From Chiridota heheva (lineage: Eukaryota; Echinodermata; Holothuroidea; Apodida; Chiridotidae): a DNA stretch of 64,000 nt. Position numbers and translations under genes: made by a program. The stretch lies in assembly GCA_020152595.1 (NCBI GenBank), contig JAIGNY010003294.1, positions 949,253 to 1,013,252 of the forward strand, read 5' to 3'. This document shows positions 40,351 to 53,690 of this stretch, piece by piece. Every line of letters begins with the position of its first letter. Within the stretch, counting starts at the first letter, position 1. The notes below the pieces were generated by a model. That model had not been told where the DNA came from. It worked only from the letters and a program-made list of their open reading frames with translations, and searched no databases.

Positions 40351-41600
40351 CTAGAAAATCACTTGAGTGAAAAATACAAGCCCGCCAACTTGAATTTTCA
40401 AACAGCAGACGTATTCTAGATGTTCGATCATGACATAAAATATTCATCAATCTTTTACCAAGAAATTTAAAAAGCCCCCCAAAATCTTATTTTTCTCAGT
40501 GGGGTGTGAAGCTTGAGTATGGGAGGAGGCAAACTTTAATATGGTTTCGTTTTAATGAAGAAAGGTGGGCAATATTAAATGCAACCTCATCCAGGAAAGG
40601 GTAACATGTTACCTCGCCCTACCCCTCTCCAACATTTTACCTGAGATGGTGATCGCTCCAGATTTGCACATATGACAACCTATAGATCTATTTAAAATTG
40701 ATTTATTCCCTCTTTATGAAAAATAAAACAAATCATTTAAGTAATTATATTTATGAACGTACGCTGAAATTGAAAGGTACACTTCAGACTTGGTTTCAAT
40801 ATTGTAAAAAGAAACTCTCAGAAAAACAAGATTTTGGTGACAAGTGGATTGCTGTAAAATCAGGGTAAAAATAGTCTTGGTGTCAATTTTAGCTGTTCCA
40901 GCTGAATATACACGTTTAAATGGAAAATCAATTGGGTTTTTTGGATTGGGGGTATGGCATAATAAAATAGACACGTGTGAAGGCCTTTGCTCATAAACTG
41001 TAGTTTCACAGCATATGATTGGTGCATTTTTCGAACAAATCAGTTGAAAGAAAGGATGTAAAATGTTAGAGTATAATCAATGGGAATATTGCAAAAAATG
41101 AATTGCTTTGAATAAAAGATTATTAATCGGTAGTAGACCAATATATACATTTTGTTCATGCAAAAACTCTACTTTAACTAAATTACTGAAAATGGCAACT
41201 CCCATTTCATCTTCCTTCAATATCATCTTTACTACTCTTTTGAACATTTTTGTGATAAAGTTGAGCTTCAACATCATTGATGTTCTGGTTTAAATAATGA
41301 CATCACAAATTTGCATTTCATTTTAACCAATTAGTACCTGGAATAGGAGCGACATAAATTATGAATTAAGTAGAAAACAATTGATTGAAATGAAGTCTGT
41401 CACAACAGTAAAGAAAGTGGAATGTATAAATACTCTGGAAGAAGTTATGAGTGCAGATACAAGTACATGTAAGTACTTGTCAGTTAAACTTAGCGAGTAG
41501 GAATACCAGAGTACAAAAAAAATTACTTGATTACAACTACAGGCTCGAGCCCCCAAAACCTTAAAGTCTGCAGTGGGAGTAGCTGATTTTGAACAAAAAA
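39126..41600. other. Downstream region, no gene seen
   Basis: AT-rich. Contains a C-rich CCTCCCCCTCCCCCTCCCTC stretch near 39870 and a (TA)n run at 40307-40348. Open frames are short and featureless. Confidence 0.35.
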
Positions 41601-41604
41601 ATTA

Positions 41605-41875
41605 CCCTTCGGATAGAATTATCTCCTTCGTTCATCATGCTTCCCTCTACAACCATATTTAGTCCTCCTCTCCCACCCCCCTCTCTCTACTTTGTTTTTT
41701 GCACCCATGCACCTTCTCTCTTGATCCCAGCTTTCTTGTTTTTAGTTCTCCTGCTTCTCTCAATCTCCCCGTTTTCTTTCCTTCCTACCTCTGGAATAAT
41801 CTCTCAGGCACAATTCGACTCTCGCTGTCGTGGTGCCGTTAAGCCCTTATCAAACAAACATCAAAGAAACAAACT
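41605..41875 (+). mobile_element. RNase H non-LTR retrotransposon 3' end (copy D)
   Basis: Matches the last coding residues and 3' UTR of copy C (TCTCTCAGGCACAAT, TCGTGGTGCCGTTAAGCC) and ends in CAAACAAACATCAAAGAAAC. Strongly 5'-truncated. Confidence 0.85.
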
Positions 41876-42064
41876 AAAATTAGGAGGATTTTAGTCATAT
41901 CTCTCATCAAATGTCGTTCATTATTTTCAAATACTGGAATTAAGGGAAGAAATAGAGATGAATACCAATACCATACATATTGAGCTATCTTCATATTAAT
42001 GCATTATAAGTTAAAAGTGTATCACAACTTTTGCATATAGTCTCACATTTCTATAAATATATCT

Positions 42065-42238
42065 ATAAATATATTTAAAAGAAACTTAAGACTCACCTCA
42101 TGAATTCTGCTTTTAATGATTCTGGATAGGTTTTTTGTGCTTTTGTTGTTTATTTGTTTTATCTTACTTGCGCCTTGAGCGCTCTTCAAAGTGGATATAA
42201 GTCATTTGTATTATTATTGTTATTATTATTATAAATAT
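42065..42238 (+). mobile_element. CR1/L2-like 3' end fragment
   Basis: AAAGAAACTTAAGACTCACC followed by GCGCCTTGAGCGCTCTTCAA and a (TTATTA)n-like end, the usual terminal layout of CR1/L2 elements. Confidence 0.65.
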
Positions 42239-42359
42239 ATCTATAAATATATCTATAAATATATCTTTAGTTTAAAACTCCACCACTTTGCTTTGCCATT
42301 TTACAAAGACAGTTGTATGGTTGTAATGTAAAGAATGTTCTGCGCAGACTTTATATGTT

Positions 42360-42480
42360 GTTTTTTATTGTGCAACAACATATCAGTATTCAATCCATTG
42401 GGATAAGGATCTTACCCAAACTGTGCAACATATCAGTATTCACTCTACCGGGATAAGGATTGTACCCAAACTGTGATAAA
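42360..42480. repeat. ~58-bp tandem duplication
   Basis: GCAACATATCAGTATTCA ... GGGATAAGGATNKTACCCAA ACTGTG occurs twice in a row. Confidence 0.85.
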
Positions 42481-43484
42481 ATTCTAAACATATATTTTGA
42501 AAATTACTTCAATAATACCATTTACAGAAAATCCATTTAAAAGATCTTTCAGAACGTAATAACAGTAATTTGAAAAAAAATATATTTTGTTCATATGTGA
42601 ATTGATTCAATAGTCTAGGGTATACTTATTTTTGCTGCTGGATGAGAAAGAGGGGGGGGGGGGGAGGCAGGGTGAAGCTTCTGGAAGAACCTTGACATTT
42701 GTTACGTCACATTCTGCGCGGTGTTTCGTTGGTCAGACATTTTCCCATATACCATTTAAACACTGTTTTTGGTTTTGTTTTTTAACTGTGTTGGCTTTAA
42801 GCTGAACAGTAATAACTATTTTTAGCCATTTTTCCGATGATTGAATAAAGTTGTTCTCTTTATCAATATCATGTAAAGAGGGAGTAACCGGATATTCTAT
42901 TTCAATAATAAATCCAAGATTTAAGTGTTTTTTTATTTTTAAGATAAATCCTTTTTTACAATATTCTTAGCATATTATTGCTGTTCTACAAACAGTTTGT
43001 GCAATCATGAAATTATTGCTCTTTTGCATTTTATATCTTATATAAATTGTATGCTCTTCTTCTTTTTCACATTTTTAAATTTTGCTATTTTGCTGTTACA
43101 TATGTCAAAAAAATAAGTGAACAATTTGTATCCTGCAATAAATAAAGAACCACATTTTTACTTCTACCCCTGGGAAAAATTCTCAGCTAGTAATCAATAA
43201 TTGTGTATTGCATGTCCTCATTTTATGTTAATTTGTACCCTTTGCTGAATCTGATAGCAATGTTTATTTTGATTGTTTATTCATCTGGTGCAAAGAGATT
43301 CTTTAAAGGTGCGATATCGGCATAGGGCCATTTATTTCTAATTTTCTGATTGGTTGAAATTGCAACCAATTGCAAAATGTGACTCTTTCGATCATATGTC
43401 GCAATGTATTAATAATACAACAGCATATTCTGATACAGCGTTGATGTGGCCAAATGGACAAGGCACGGTTTCTTAATTAATTTT
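42481..43484. other. Downstream region, no gene seen
   Basis: AT-rich. Contains a G-run at about 42651-42665 and AATAAATAAA at about 43138. Confidence 0.35.
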
Positions 43485-43625
43485 TTTCTATGGGCCACCA
43501 TTTGACAACATCATCAGGCTGCGGGCCTGTACTATATATTTTTTTCCCACTATAACTATTGTTCGCGGGCCAGATTGGATTGTCTGCTGGGCCAGATTTG
43601 GCCCATGGACTGCCTAATAAGAATC
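43485..43625 (-). mobile_element. hAT-type element end
   Basis: GCGGGCCAGATTGGATTGTC and GGGCCAGATTTGGCCCATGG resemble the GGCCCGCGGGCCAAATCTGG terminal region of hAT/Charlie elements. A related end occurs inverted at 46060-46145. Confidence 0.55.
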
Positions 43626-44650
43626 ATGGGATAAGGCAATGAGTTTCAAGCGATTTGCTTTTGTGTCAAACGTAACAAGTTCGAATCTCTTACAAGGCAG
43701 AATTTTTTCTTTGTCTCTTCCATCCATTTGAATTAAAACATGGAATTATTAACCAAGGTAATTTCAGGTAATAGTTCCTTTATTAAACTAACAACAAATT
43801 TGTACAGGTTTGTTCAACCGTGTCATGTTACGGAACTGACGACACACACATAGCCTACTGTACGTACAATGTGCATGTACCTGCATGAGATGTACCTCTG
43901 CTTTCCGTGTAGTATGCACTGCAACCACCGATTTTGGCCAAAATCGACGGTTGCACATCACACGCCTCGCCAGAGCAAGGGCAACCTAATATGATATCAT
44001 TAATTGCTTGGCCTGGCACAGCTACGATCTAATTACATTGCCAACAAGCACGAGTGTAATATGATGCCTCTATCTGATGCACATTGGGCATATTATTAAT
44101 GCCCCTATGATAGCATACTGAAAGGAAAGAGCTTGCACACTTAATGTAATCTCCATACACGCACTGTGTAATATACGCTTCTCTTGTAATACGTTTGTGA
44201 CGTGTGTAAGTACATGCAATACACTTCCTGACGTCATTGCGATTTGTTTTGAGACGACACCGCCTCTGTATTACCTTGATTTTTGTCTGTTGACATAAAA
44301 ATGAAGTATACAATGTCTTTACAAAACAAGTACACATCCTAATATATACTCTAGAAAATGTACTAATTATTAATATTCTTGATCAATAATTATTGATTGT
44401 TATGATTTTGATTTTTCATTCTATGATTGATAATCATTTTCATTGATTTGAAAAGCTTCGGTGAAGCTTTTAAACATTTACTATTCTTGGATTTTTAAAA
44501 TCTTAAACTTGAAATGACAGAAGTTGGAAAATATGGGATTTTGTTTGTAATTTCCTGGCTGTAAGGATTAGCGCATTACATTTAGCAGTGTTCATGTGGC
44601 AATTACAATATCGTAACAGGAATGAAATATTCAAAGTACATGATCCATTT
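43626..44650. other. No gene seen
   Basis: Moderate GC, several CpGs around 43800-44300, no recognisable domain in any frame. Confidence 0.35.
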
Positions 44651-44654
44651 AGAT

Positions 44655-44931
44655 CAATCCAGGGATGGATCCAGGGATGGATCCAGGGATGGATCCAGGG
44701 ATGGATCCAGGGATGGATGGATCCAGGGATGGATCCAGGGATGGATCCAGGGAGGGATCCAGAGAGGGATCCAGAGATGGATCCAGAGATCAATCCAGGG
44801 ATGGATCCAGGGATGGATCCAGAGATCAATCTAGGGATGGATTTAGGGATGGATCCAGAGAGGGATCCAGAGATGGATCTAGGGATGGATCTAGGGATGG
44901 ATCCAGGGATGGATCCAGGGATGGATCCTGA
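44655..44931. repeat. 12-bp minisatellite (~23 copies)
   Basis: GGATGGATCCAG repeated with A/G variants. All frames on both strands stay open with four-residue periodic peptides (such as DPGM), which are not genes. Confidence 0.96.
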
Positions 44932-44984
44932 CTTATTAAAAAAAGGGGACAAGTACTCAAGGTTTTTGCTGTAAAAAGCATTAA

Positions 44985-45555
44985 AGGATTAGTTCAGGGG
45001 TCAAACAAATCTATCTTGTATGAACAAGGACTTTAAAAGAAACAAATTAGTGAAGAAACCATTCAAAAATCTTAAGAAGATATCGAAGTTTTAAGTTTGC
45101 TATTATTTGTGTAGAAAATCAGACTAGTTGTGATGTCATAGCCTCAGATTTGTGAAAGTCTTGATGTATTCTATCAAATTTTGTCCTGCCATTTTGAGGC
45201 TTAAAAACCATGGGATATGTCAAAAAAGTAGTAAAACCGAATCTAGTTTGGGTATTTATAATATAACACCTAAAGAAAGTTGGAGGAATATTAATTTAGA
45301 TAGTGAAAAATATAAATAAATTTCTTTAAAATACATTTACAAATGTTAAGAATGTGAGGATGAGGGCACCAACTTTCCATAGTAGACTCACTTTACCACT
45401 CATTTCTACACAGATCAGACAGAGCTTTAAACTTGAATATCTCCTTAACGGAATAAGATATTTAAACGATTTCTTCACCATTTTGTTTCTATTGAAGTCC
45501 TCTTTCATATAAGATGGACATGCTTGACCACTGGCCTTATCCTTTAAAAGTGGCA
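44985..45555. mobile_element. Foldback MITE with ~150-bp arms
   Basis: The left arm (44985-45130, AAAGGATTAGTTCAGGGGTC) and right arm (about 45420-45550) are imperfect reverse complements. The right arm reads TCTCCTTAACGGAATAAGAT, with relatives at 38926 and 51000. Confidence 0.78.
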
Positions 45556-46985
45556 AATTTTTCACTAAAACAGGAAGCTGCATAGTAACAACATGAAATG
45601 CTCATGAAGCAATGCCGTTGAAACTATGAGTTTGAATTGACCTGTTATTTTGATAAAAAGATCAATGCTTGCATTAAACTAAATTATTGAGTATCATCTC
45701 GTCGGTCTGTCTCGGAAGACAATGGACTGGGTTTGGTCGTAAAGTTGGTGGTTTAGCAGCGACAGCTATGACTAAAGTCCAATTCTGGATTCACAGTCTT
45801 TGTAGCAGTTACTTTCCTACGATCTTTCTTCTGCCTCCACAGCTCTTCTCTGCTTTCTCTTTATTCCTTTCTGGACTTACACTTAAAGTAAATCCTTTGG
45901 GATGCATCCATCCTCCATGCGACAAACGTGGCCAGGCCTGAGTAGCCATTTCTGGGACAACAGAGCAAACATAGACTGGATATTCCTGCCTGCTCCAGGG
46001 CCTCCTTGTTAGTGAGATTAACATGTAGAGTATATGCCTGTGCCATTACATGTATCCTTCTAGGGCAGCGATTCTTGACTGGCGACCCGTGGCTTAATCT
46101 GGCCTGCCAGACAATCCAATCTGGCCCACAAACAATAGTCATTATATAATGCAATACAGTGCATTGCATGTAAGATCAATCCGAATGAGATCGAATGTTA
46201 TCTTTCCGCTATAAATTGGGCTTGCGCCCTGTCAAAGGAAGGTGGATAAGAGAACCGCCGACATTTGGCGTGCATCCTTCTTATTGCGCACGCTCTCAAC
46301 TTGTTTGTATTCAGGGCTTGTTTAGACGGGTTTTGTTTGTCACATGACGCTGGTTTTGCCACACGATTGGCCCACGGCTTGAAGCTGTTGTGAAATGATG
46401 GCCCTCCGCAAATTTTAAATAAGAACCCTTGTTCTATGGTATTTTGGTGTCGGTAAGTAACATTTTCTCTATTTCCACGCACTTCACTTTTTGACAAAGG
46501 GAAGGCAATGATGTAACTTCCATATTCAAGAATAAGGAATAATTTGTATGGTAGAAAATATTGGATTGATGATTATATATATCATGAAGTCCTGATTCAT
46601 CTTTGATATTTTCTTTTATATCTCAGTTTTGTAAAAACAATTGTAGAAAATTCAGCAAATCTATTAAAACAATTATACTTAAAAAGGGAAATTTGAGAAT
46701 GATGTAAACAGAGCATGACATTGTATACGAATACTGGAATGTATGATGAAGATATTTGTATGTAATGGTGTCATGTAAAAATTATATTTAATCACTTCTT
46801 TGAAAATGTTTGAAAATCATTAATAAAGCAATAAATCCTGTCAAAATTAGCCAATTTTTACAAGAACTACATTTTACAAGTACTTTTTGGTTGAGTGTTT
46901 GCATGGAACATGAAAGGTGTCCATAAGAACTTCAAGAATCAAGTCTGAAATTGATGGATAGTTTGACCTCAAATGTGATATAATG
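45556..46985. other. No gene seen; contains a hAT-like end at 46060-46145
   Basis: 46060-46145 reads AGGGCAGCGATTCTTGACTG and TCTGGCCTGCCAGACAATCC, matching the hAT-like end at 43485-43625 in opposite orientation. The rest is unassigned. Confidence 0.45.
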
Positions 46986-46997
46986 GAAAAGTGGTGT

Positions 46998-48495
46998 ATC
47001 CTCATTCCTGCCCAGGTATCCTCAATCCTCTTCAAGTATCCTCATTCCTGTCCAAGTATCCTTATTCCTGTCCAGGTATCATCATTCCTGCCCATGCAGG
47101 TATTCTCACTCCTGCCCATGCAGATATCCTTACTCCTGCCCACGCAGGTATCCTCACTCCTGCCCATGCAGGTATCCTCATTTCTGCCCAGGTATCCTCA
47201 TTCCTGTCCAAGTATCCTTATTCCTGTCCAGGTATCCTCATTCCTGCCCATGCAGGTATCCTCACTCCTGCCCATGCAGGTATCCTCACTCCTGCCCATG
47301 CAGATATCCTCACTCCTGCCCAGGTGTCCTCATTCCTGCCCAGATATCCTCATTCCTGTCCAGGTATACTGATTCCTGCCCAGGTATACTGATTCCTGCC
47401 CAGGTATCCTCATTCCTGCCCAGGTATCCTCATTCCTGCCCAGGTTTCCTTATTCCTGCCCAGGTATCCTCATATTCCTGCCCAGGTATCCTCATTCCTG
47501 CCCAGGTATCCTCATTCCTGCCCAGGTTTCCTTGTTCCTGCCCAGGTATCCTCATATTCCTGCCCAGGTATCCTCAAATTCCTGCCCAGGTATCCTCAAA
47601 TTCCTGCCCAGGTATCCTCATCCCTGCCCAGGTATCCTCATTCCTACCCAGGTATCCTCATTCCTGCCTAGGTCCCCTCATTCCTGCCCAGGTATCCTCA
47701 TTCCTGCACAGATATCCTCATTTCTGCTCAGGTATCCTTATTCCTGCCCAGGTATCCTCATTCCTGCCCAGGTATCCTCATTCCTGTCCAGGTATACTGA
47801 TTCCTGCCCAGGTATCCTCATTCCTGCCCAGGTATCCTCACTCCTGCCCAGGTTTCCTTATTCCTGCCCAGGTATCCTCATATTCCTGCCCAGGTATCCT
47901 CATTCCTGCCCAGGTATCCTCTTATTCCTGCCTAGGTCCCCTCATTCCTGTCCATGCAATGGGCAGGTATGCTCACTCCTGCCCAGGTATCCTCATTCCT
48001 GCCCAGGTATCCTCATTCCTGCCCATGCAGATATCCTAATTCCTGTCCAGGTATCCTCATTCCTGCCCAGGTATCCGCATTCCTGCCCAGGTTCGCATTC
48101 CTGCCCAGGTTTGCGTTCCTGCCCAGGTATCCTCTTACTCCTGCCCAGGTATCCTCACTCCTGCCCAGGTATCCTCATTCCTGCCCAGGTATCCTCATTC
48201 CTGCCCAGGTATCCTCATTCTTGCCCAGGTATCCTCACTCCTGCCCAGGTATCCTCATTCTTGCCCAGGTATCCTCATTTCTGCCCAGATATCCTCATTC
48301 CTGTCCAGGTATCCTCATTCCTGCCCAGGTATCCGCATTCCTGCCCAGGTTTGCGTTCCTGCCCAGGTATCCTCTTACTCCTGCCCAGGTATCCTCATTC
48401 CTGCCCAGGTATCCTCACTCCTGCCCAGGTATCCTCATTCCTGCCCAGGTATCCTCATTCCTGCCCAGGTATCCTCATTTTTACCCAGGTATCCA
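46998..48495. repeat. 21-bp minisatellite, ~70 copies (1.5 kb)
   Basis: Unit CAGGTATCCTCATTCCTGCCC, with 24-base variants (CCCATGCAG insert) and higher-order blocks, e.g. GTTCGCATTCCTGCCCAGGT recurring near 48090 and 48350. 21 is a multiple of three, so heptapeptide-periodic frames stay open for up to 322 residues. These are composition artefacts. Confidence 0.97.
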
Positions 48496-48564
48496 GTTGA
48501 TGCTGATTATCAAAGTTCTTGCATAAGATATGTGTTACTAATAGTGAGTAAAAAGTTTCATATT

Positions 48565-49430
48565 TAACCTAGTAAGTTTATGGTATGGGCGGGCTCTTGA
48601 CTTAGTCATAATTTGTACTACCCTTCCAGTTCAGATATGTATATTTTGGCACTTCAATCCGCCATTTATTGTAAAATGTTGAACTTTGTCAAATTTAAAG
48701 AATATTATATTCAGCATTTCATCGCAATATAGGTAAAGAAGGTGACCTTCCCTTCATACGAAAATTGTTCCAGTTTGTTATTAATTACAAAATTAAAGTG
48801 GTTTTGGTCACAAAATACAGAAATAAACAAAAACAATAAAACGGAATCAAACGGAGTTTTTTTTACAGAATGATGGATTACCAAAAATATTTTTAGAAGT
48901 GGTGGAAGATTTGAATATTTTACCTTTGAATCCATCACAACTATTTGTAGAAATGCACTCGAGCAGCACAGAGAGAAATTGATGCCTTAGGGAACAATTC
49001 GAGGGGGTAATATCACTTGGCCTCATAGCTCTTGTTCAACCTAGTAAATTTTGTATTGGCGGGCTTTTGCCTTAGTCAAAACTTTTCCAGTTCAGATATG
49101 TTTATTTTGGTACTTCAAACCGCCATTGATTGTAAAATGTTGCCTTTTTTCAAATTCAGAAAATATTATATTCAGCATTTCATCACAATATAGGTAAAGA
49201 AGGTGACCTTCCCTTCATATGAAAATTCTCTTCCAGTTTGTAGTTAATTAAGAAAATAAAGTACTGTTTTGGTTACAATAAATAACAAAATAAACTTAAA
49301 AAACCATTAAACAGAATCGAGTTTTTCTATAGAATGATGGATTACCAAAAATATTTTTTTTAAGTGATAGAAATTTGAATATTTTACATCTGAACCCATC
49401 ACAAACATTTGTAGAAATGTTGCACTTGTT
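48565..49430. repeat. ~460-bp tandem duplication
   Basis: 48568-48960 and 49033-49425 share long matching stretches, such as GGTAAAGAAGGTGACCTTCC and CCAGTTCAGATATGTWTATT, with small indels. Confidence 0.85.
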
Positions 49431-50210
49431 TTATAAATATGGTTTGTGTGTGTATCTATCATTATCATGGTCATTTAAAACTTAACTCCGAAATTTCTAC
49501 ACTGCCAAAAACTATACTACTGTACTGCCAATTATGCAAAATAAGATATACTTAGATGGTCTTGCATGTGAAATGAATCATCTCATGGGAAAAGGTGTAC
49601 AAAATTGAAAGAAAGAATAGTCGTCACAAAAAGCTTATTCTATCAGGCCGGATTTAGTTTAAATAAATATGGACAGTTGTCGTTGATGTTAAATGTTCGT
49701 TGTGCCTTTCAAAACTTGTAATACCTTGTATATTTTCTAAGAGAAGACAAAGCTTTGATTTTGATTTGTTTTATTTATTTTCTATTTTCATGCATTTATT
49801 ACTATATTTATAATGAAAACACATAACAATTTATGAGAAAACGGTGGGAGGGCTGCCGGAGCTTTTACAAGAAGCCCACCGTAACCTAAATTTAATAATT
49901 AATCACAAAGGAAATGTATAGAAAAGTGAAATGGTGAAAATAGAAGGAAAAGAAGATCCCCCTCCACACACACACACGCGGTAACATAACGAAGCCTAGG
50001 GGAAAATTGTTTAAGTGGTTGGGTAAAAATAGATAAGAGGTCAAATATAATCATAGACTAAGTGGAGATGAAATTGCATGAAGGTAAACTAGACTTAGTC
50101 ATATTTAGATATAGGCGTCTTCTTTAACTTATCAGAAAATAATTTTACAGTTTTTATGGGTTTTTTTATAGAATCGCATATTGGAGCGTTTGAGAATTAA
50201 TCGTAAATTA
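49431..50210. other. No gene seen
   Basis: AT-rich. GGGAGGGCTGCCGGAGCTTT near 49847 followed by AAGCCCACCGT could be a retroelement 3' UTR, not certain. Confidence 0.3.
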
Positions 50211-50234
50211 TTTAAGAATACAATGCTTAGATCT

Positions 50235-50405
50235 CAAGTTAGAGCCAAGTCTCAACTGTTTCAAAGCTAAACTTACTAACACTTGTATTGCTAACTAGTG
50301 TGTTTTTTGTGTTTTTTTACTCATACTTTTTACGTTACTTAGCGTTCATACTTGGCGTTCATGTCCTCTTGAAATTTTTTTGCCGACTTAACTGATTCAG
50401 ATTCA
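50235..50405 (+). mobile_element. CR1-like 3' end fragment (copy 1)
   Basis: AAGTCTCAACTGTTTCAAAG encodes the SLNCFKAKL tail also found at 63485-63735. The 3' UTR phrase TTTTTGCCGACTTAACTGAT closes it. Confidence 0.8.
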
Positions 50406-50589
50406 GATAGATATAATGTGATGAACATTATCAACAAATAAATTATATGCATTATCTGCGTCAGCTTCATAAAATAGAGGTCCCCAGTCAAAAGAGGAAG
50501 TTCAAGTTTGACATTGTGTAGCGCTTTAGTACTAGTATTTCTCTTATGGTAAACAAACTTATTTGTGTTAATAACAGATGAACTAGAAT

Positions 50590-51000
50590 CAAAATCCCTA
50601 CAACAAAACAATTGGTAAGTGGTCACTTATGTCAGATAATAGAATGCCAGATTTTGAATTAAGAGTAGAATCATTAGAAAAAATATTATCAATGAGTGAT
50701 GATGATGAGGATGTAATCCTTGTTGGTTTTGATATCAATGGTAAATAAGAATAAGAATACATTAAATCAAGAAAATGTGAAATATGAGGCAAATGGTCAT
50801 GCTTCAAAAGATCAATATTGAAATCACCGGTAAGATAGCAAGTTTTTTTTTCGTTTTGTATGTTTTGCAAAATACCAGATAATTCATCATTGAAAGTAGA
50901 TATTGGAACATCAGGACGTTTATAAATGACTCCTAAGATAGGAGTTTTATCACTGAGTTTAACCTCGACAAATATAAGTTTAAATAAAAGAGGGTTTGAT
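50590..51000 (-). pseudogene. APE endonuclease fragment of a CR1/L2-like element
   Basis: The minus strand gives GVIYKRPDVPISTFNDELSG, CYLTGDFNIDLLKHDH, FLDLMYSYSYLPLISKPTRI, SLIDNIFSN and ILLSDISDHLPIVLL. These are the catalytic GDFN and SDH motifs and the surrounding order of the CR1/Jockey-group endonuclease. No RT follows in this copy. A further minus-strand frame (50626-50339) may continue its coding region. Confidence 0.87.
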
Positions 51001-51195
51001 AAATCTGAGGCTATGACATTGCAACTAGTCTGATTTCAGTCGTTTCTACATAAATAATACGAAACTTTAAACTTAGATATCTCCGTAACGGAATAAGAAT
51101 TTTGAATGAATGCTTTCATTACTATTTTGTTTCTTTTTAAGTCCTCTTACATATAAGATATACTTGCTCGACCCTGAAATTATCCTTTGAAATCT
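51000..51195. mobile_element. Foldback-MITE arm
   Basis: Reads CTCCGTAACGGAATAAGAAT, TTTTGTTTCTTTTTAAGTCC, CTTGCTCGACCCTGAAATTA, matching the right arm of 44985-45555. Confidence 0.7.
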
Positions 51196-51693
51196 TTTTA
51201 GTTATATTTTGTTATAATGATTGCCACTGGAAGTGTGTATTTGTGGGAATGCTATTATTGATTTATTTATTATTGCGATAATTAATTACTTGCTCAGAAT
51301 GGCCAATATATTAGACAGTTAACAGTATGAGTAAAATATATCATAGGTAAAATTAGTACTTGTAAGGATGCAAAATCCATCTTGATTTTATACAGCAGTA
51401 TTTTGTTATTAGTTTGTCTGTTTATGATTTCAACTTCACTCAAAAGCAAACATTGTTAATACAATTTACATCGTACTACAATTGAGTCTTAAGTTTCTTA
51501 GGCGTACTTGAGAAACAGATTTTACATTTTCAAACGATATCTAAGCCCCAATACGTAGTGGGGCAACTTGAGTCCTGGCATGCCTGGGGCCCTGTGGGGA
51601 TTTTGGCTTCTGCAGCAATGTCGGAACCAGTCTTATACCCACCCCCAAAACATACATTGAGCTACTACATCATTGATGTCCTAGCATCACAAC

Positions 51694-52059
51694 CAGTGGC
51701 GCCGCCAGGAGTTTGATATTTTAAGGGCCACAAACTTTTTCGGCATGTGGTCCAGTGGTCCAGAGACAAAGCCATGGTAGGGGTCTTGGAGGCGAAGCCC
51801 CGGGAAACCTCGCATTTTCCAAGTTTTAGATGCCCAAAAAAGACTCTGAATATGTGCAATACACGGTTTAAAAAAAAACTAAATTAGGATTACGAACGAT
51901 CTAGTATAGCAGCATACAATTTTGCAATAATCAAACTAACCGCCCCCACCCCCATCCCCATTAAAAGTATCAAATAGCCATTTCGGACAAAATGTATTTT
52001 TTGACATTTCAAACATTGCCATGTCCCCCTGCCCCCTCCCCCCTGTGACGGCGCCACTG
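51694..52059. mobile_element. hAT-type MITE with perfect 8-bp target duplication
   Basis: It starts CAGTGGCGCCGCCAGG, and its right end is the reverse complement of CAGTGGCGCCGTCACAGG, giving an 11-13-base inverted terminus. ATCACAAC occurs on both sides (51686-51693 and 52060-52067). The 8-bp duplication and CA...TG ends fit the hAT superfamily. 366 bases, non-coding. Confidence 0.9.
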
Positions 52060-52095
52060 ATCACAACGATATAGCTCCTGGCTTGCATTCCCCAA

Positions 52096-52617
<522 letters not shown>

Positions 52618-53690
52618 ATAATAAATAAATAAACATGTATTTCTTTCCTACTCGAATTAACTACCCACCAATAAAAACAGGCTTGTAACCACCCCAAAAT
52701 ATATGTTGAGCTATTACATCATTGATGTTCTAGCCGTTTTAATTCAATGTTTTGACGGCATTGATCTGTTTAAAGTGGCCCGGTACCTCCTTGCTCACAT
52801 ATCCTCTTCTTCCTTTAGGATTCTCCTGGATCCTCTTCTGTCAGCTCAAAGCGTGTATTTATGCTGAATTTATCTTGTCTAATTGGGTTAATCTGGATGC
52901 ATTCTTTGTAATCTTAGTATAAGGGCTGGTTTTTCCAATGTCTGTCTAGTATTGCCTCAAATGTGGGTATTGATTTAAATGTTACAACTGAATTTGGTAA
53001 ACTATTCCATATGTCACCTGAGCGGTGCACAAAAGAGAATTTCCTGATGTTAAGCCGTTTGCGGATTTGAAAGATCTTATACTCGTGTCCCCTAGTCGAT
53101 GAATCCCCTTTTGAGTTGTATGAAGTTTGACACTTGCGGGTCATACTTTCCGGTTAAAATCTTAAATAGTTCAATCATGTCACCACGAACACAAGCTAAG
53201 GCTGGAAGATGAATTTTCTGTAGCCTTTGCGAATAATTTAAGTTTGACATTCCTGGTAGCTACTTGGTGGCTCTACGTTGTACATCAAGCTGATCGAAGT
53301 TTGCTAAATAAGGATACCAAACCTGGTATGCGTATTCAAGATCCAGTCTAACCAAGGCAGTATACAATAATTTAAATGATGATATGTCAAATATACTCCA
53401 TTGTCCGCCATATAAGCCCCATTATCGAGTTCGCTTTGTTGACCTTTTCTGAGATATGCTTGTCGAAAGAAAGTTTGTTATCAATAGTAACTTCAATATC
53501 TGTTTCAAAATCTACATACTGTAGTACATTGCCATTCTCTTTTGATCTGCAGGGATGTTGACCGATTTTAGATTACCTATCCTCATAACTTGACATTTAT
53601 CTGCAGGTGAAAGCAAAGCAACCACTCATCTGTCCACTTTTACATACTGTACAGGTCTTCTTGCAACTTGTCACAATCATCTGCTTTAAA

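Noticed and set aside
44503-44974. Asp-Pro-Gly-Met and Ser-Ile-Pro-Gly repeat proteins on both strands
   Set aside because: 12-bp minisatellite read in all frames.
43485-46145. A single 2.6-kb hAT element bounded by the two GGCC-rich ends
   Set aside because: The outer edges of the two ends face each other, not outward, so they belong to separate fragments.
46983-48526. Open frames up to 322 residues (SSFLPRYPHSCPG-type)
   Set aside because: Product of a 21-bp minisatellite whose unit is a multiple of three; no start context or domain.
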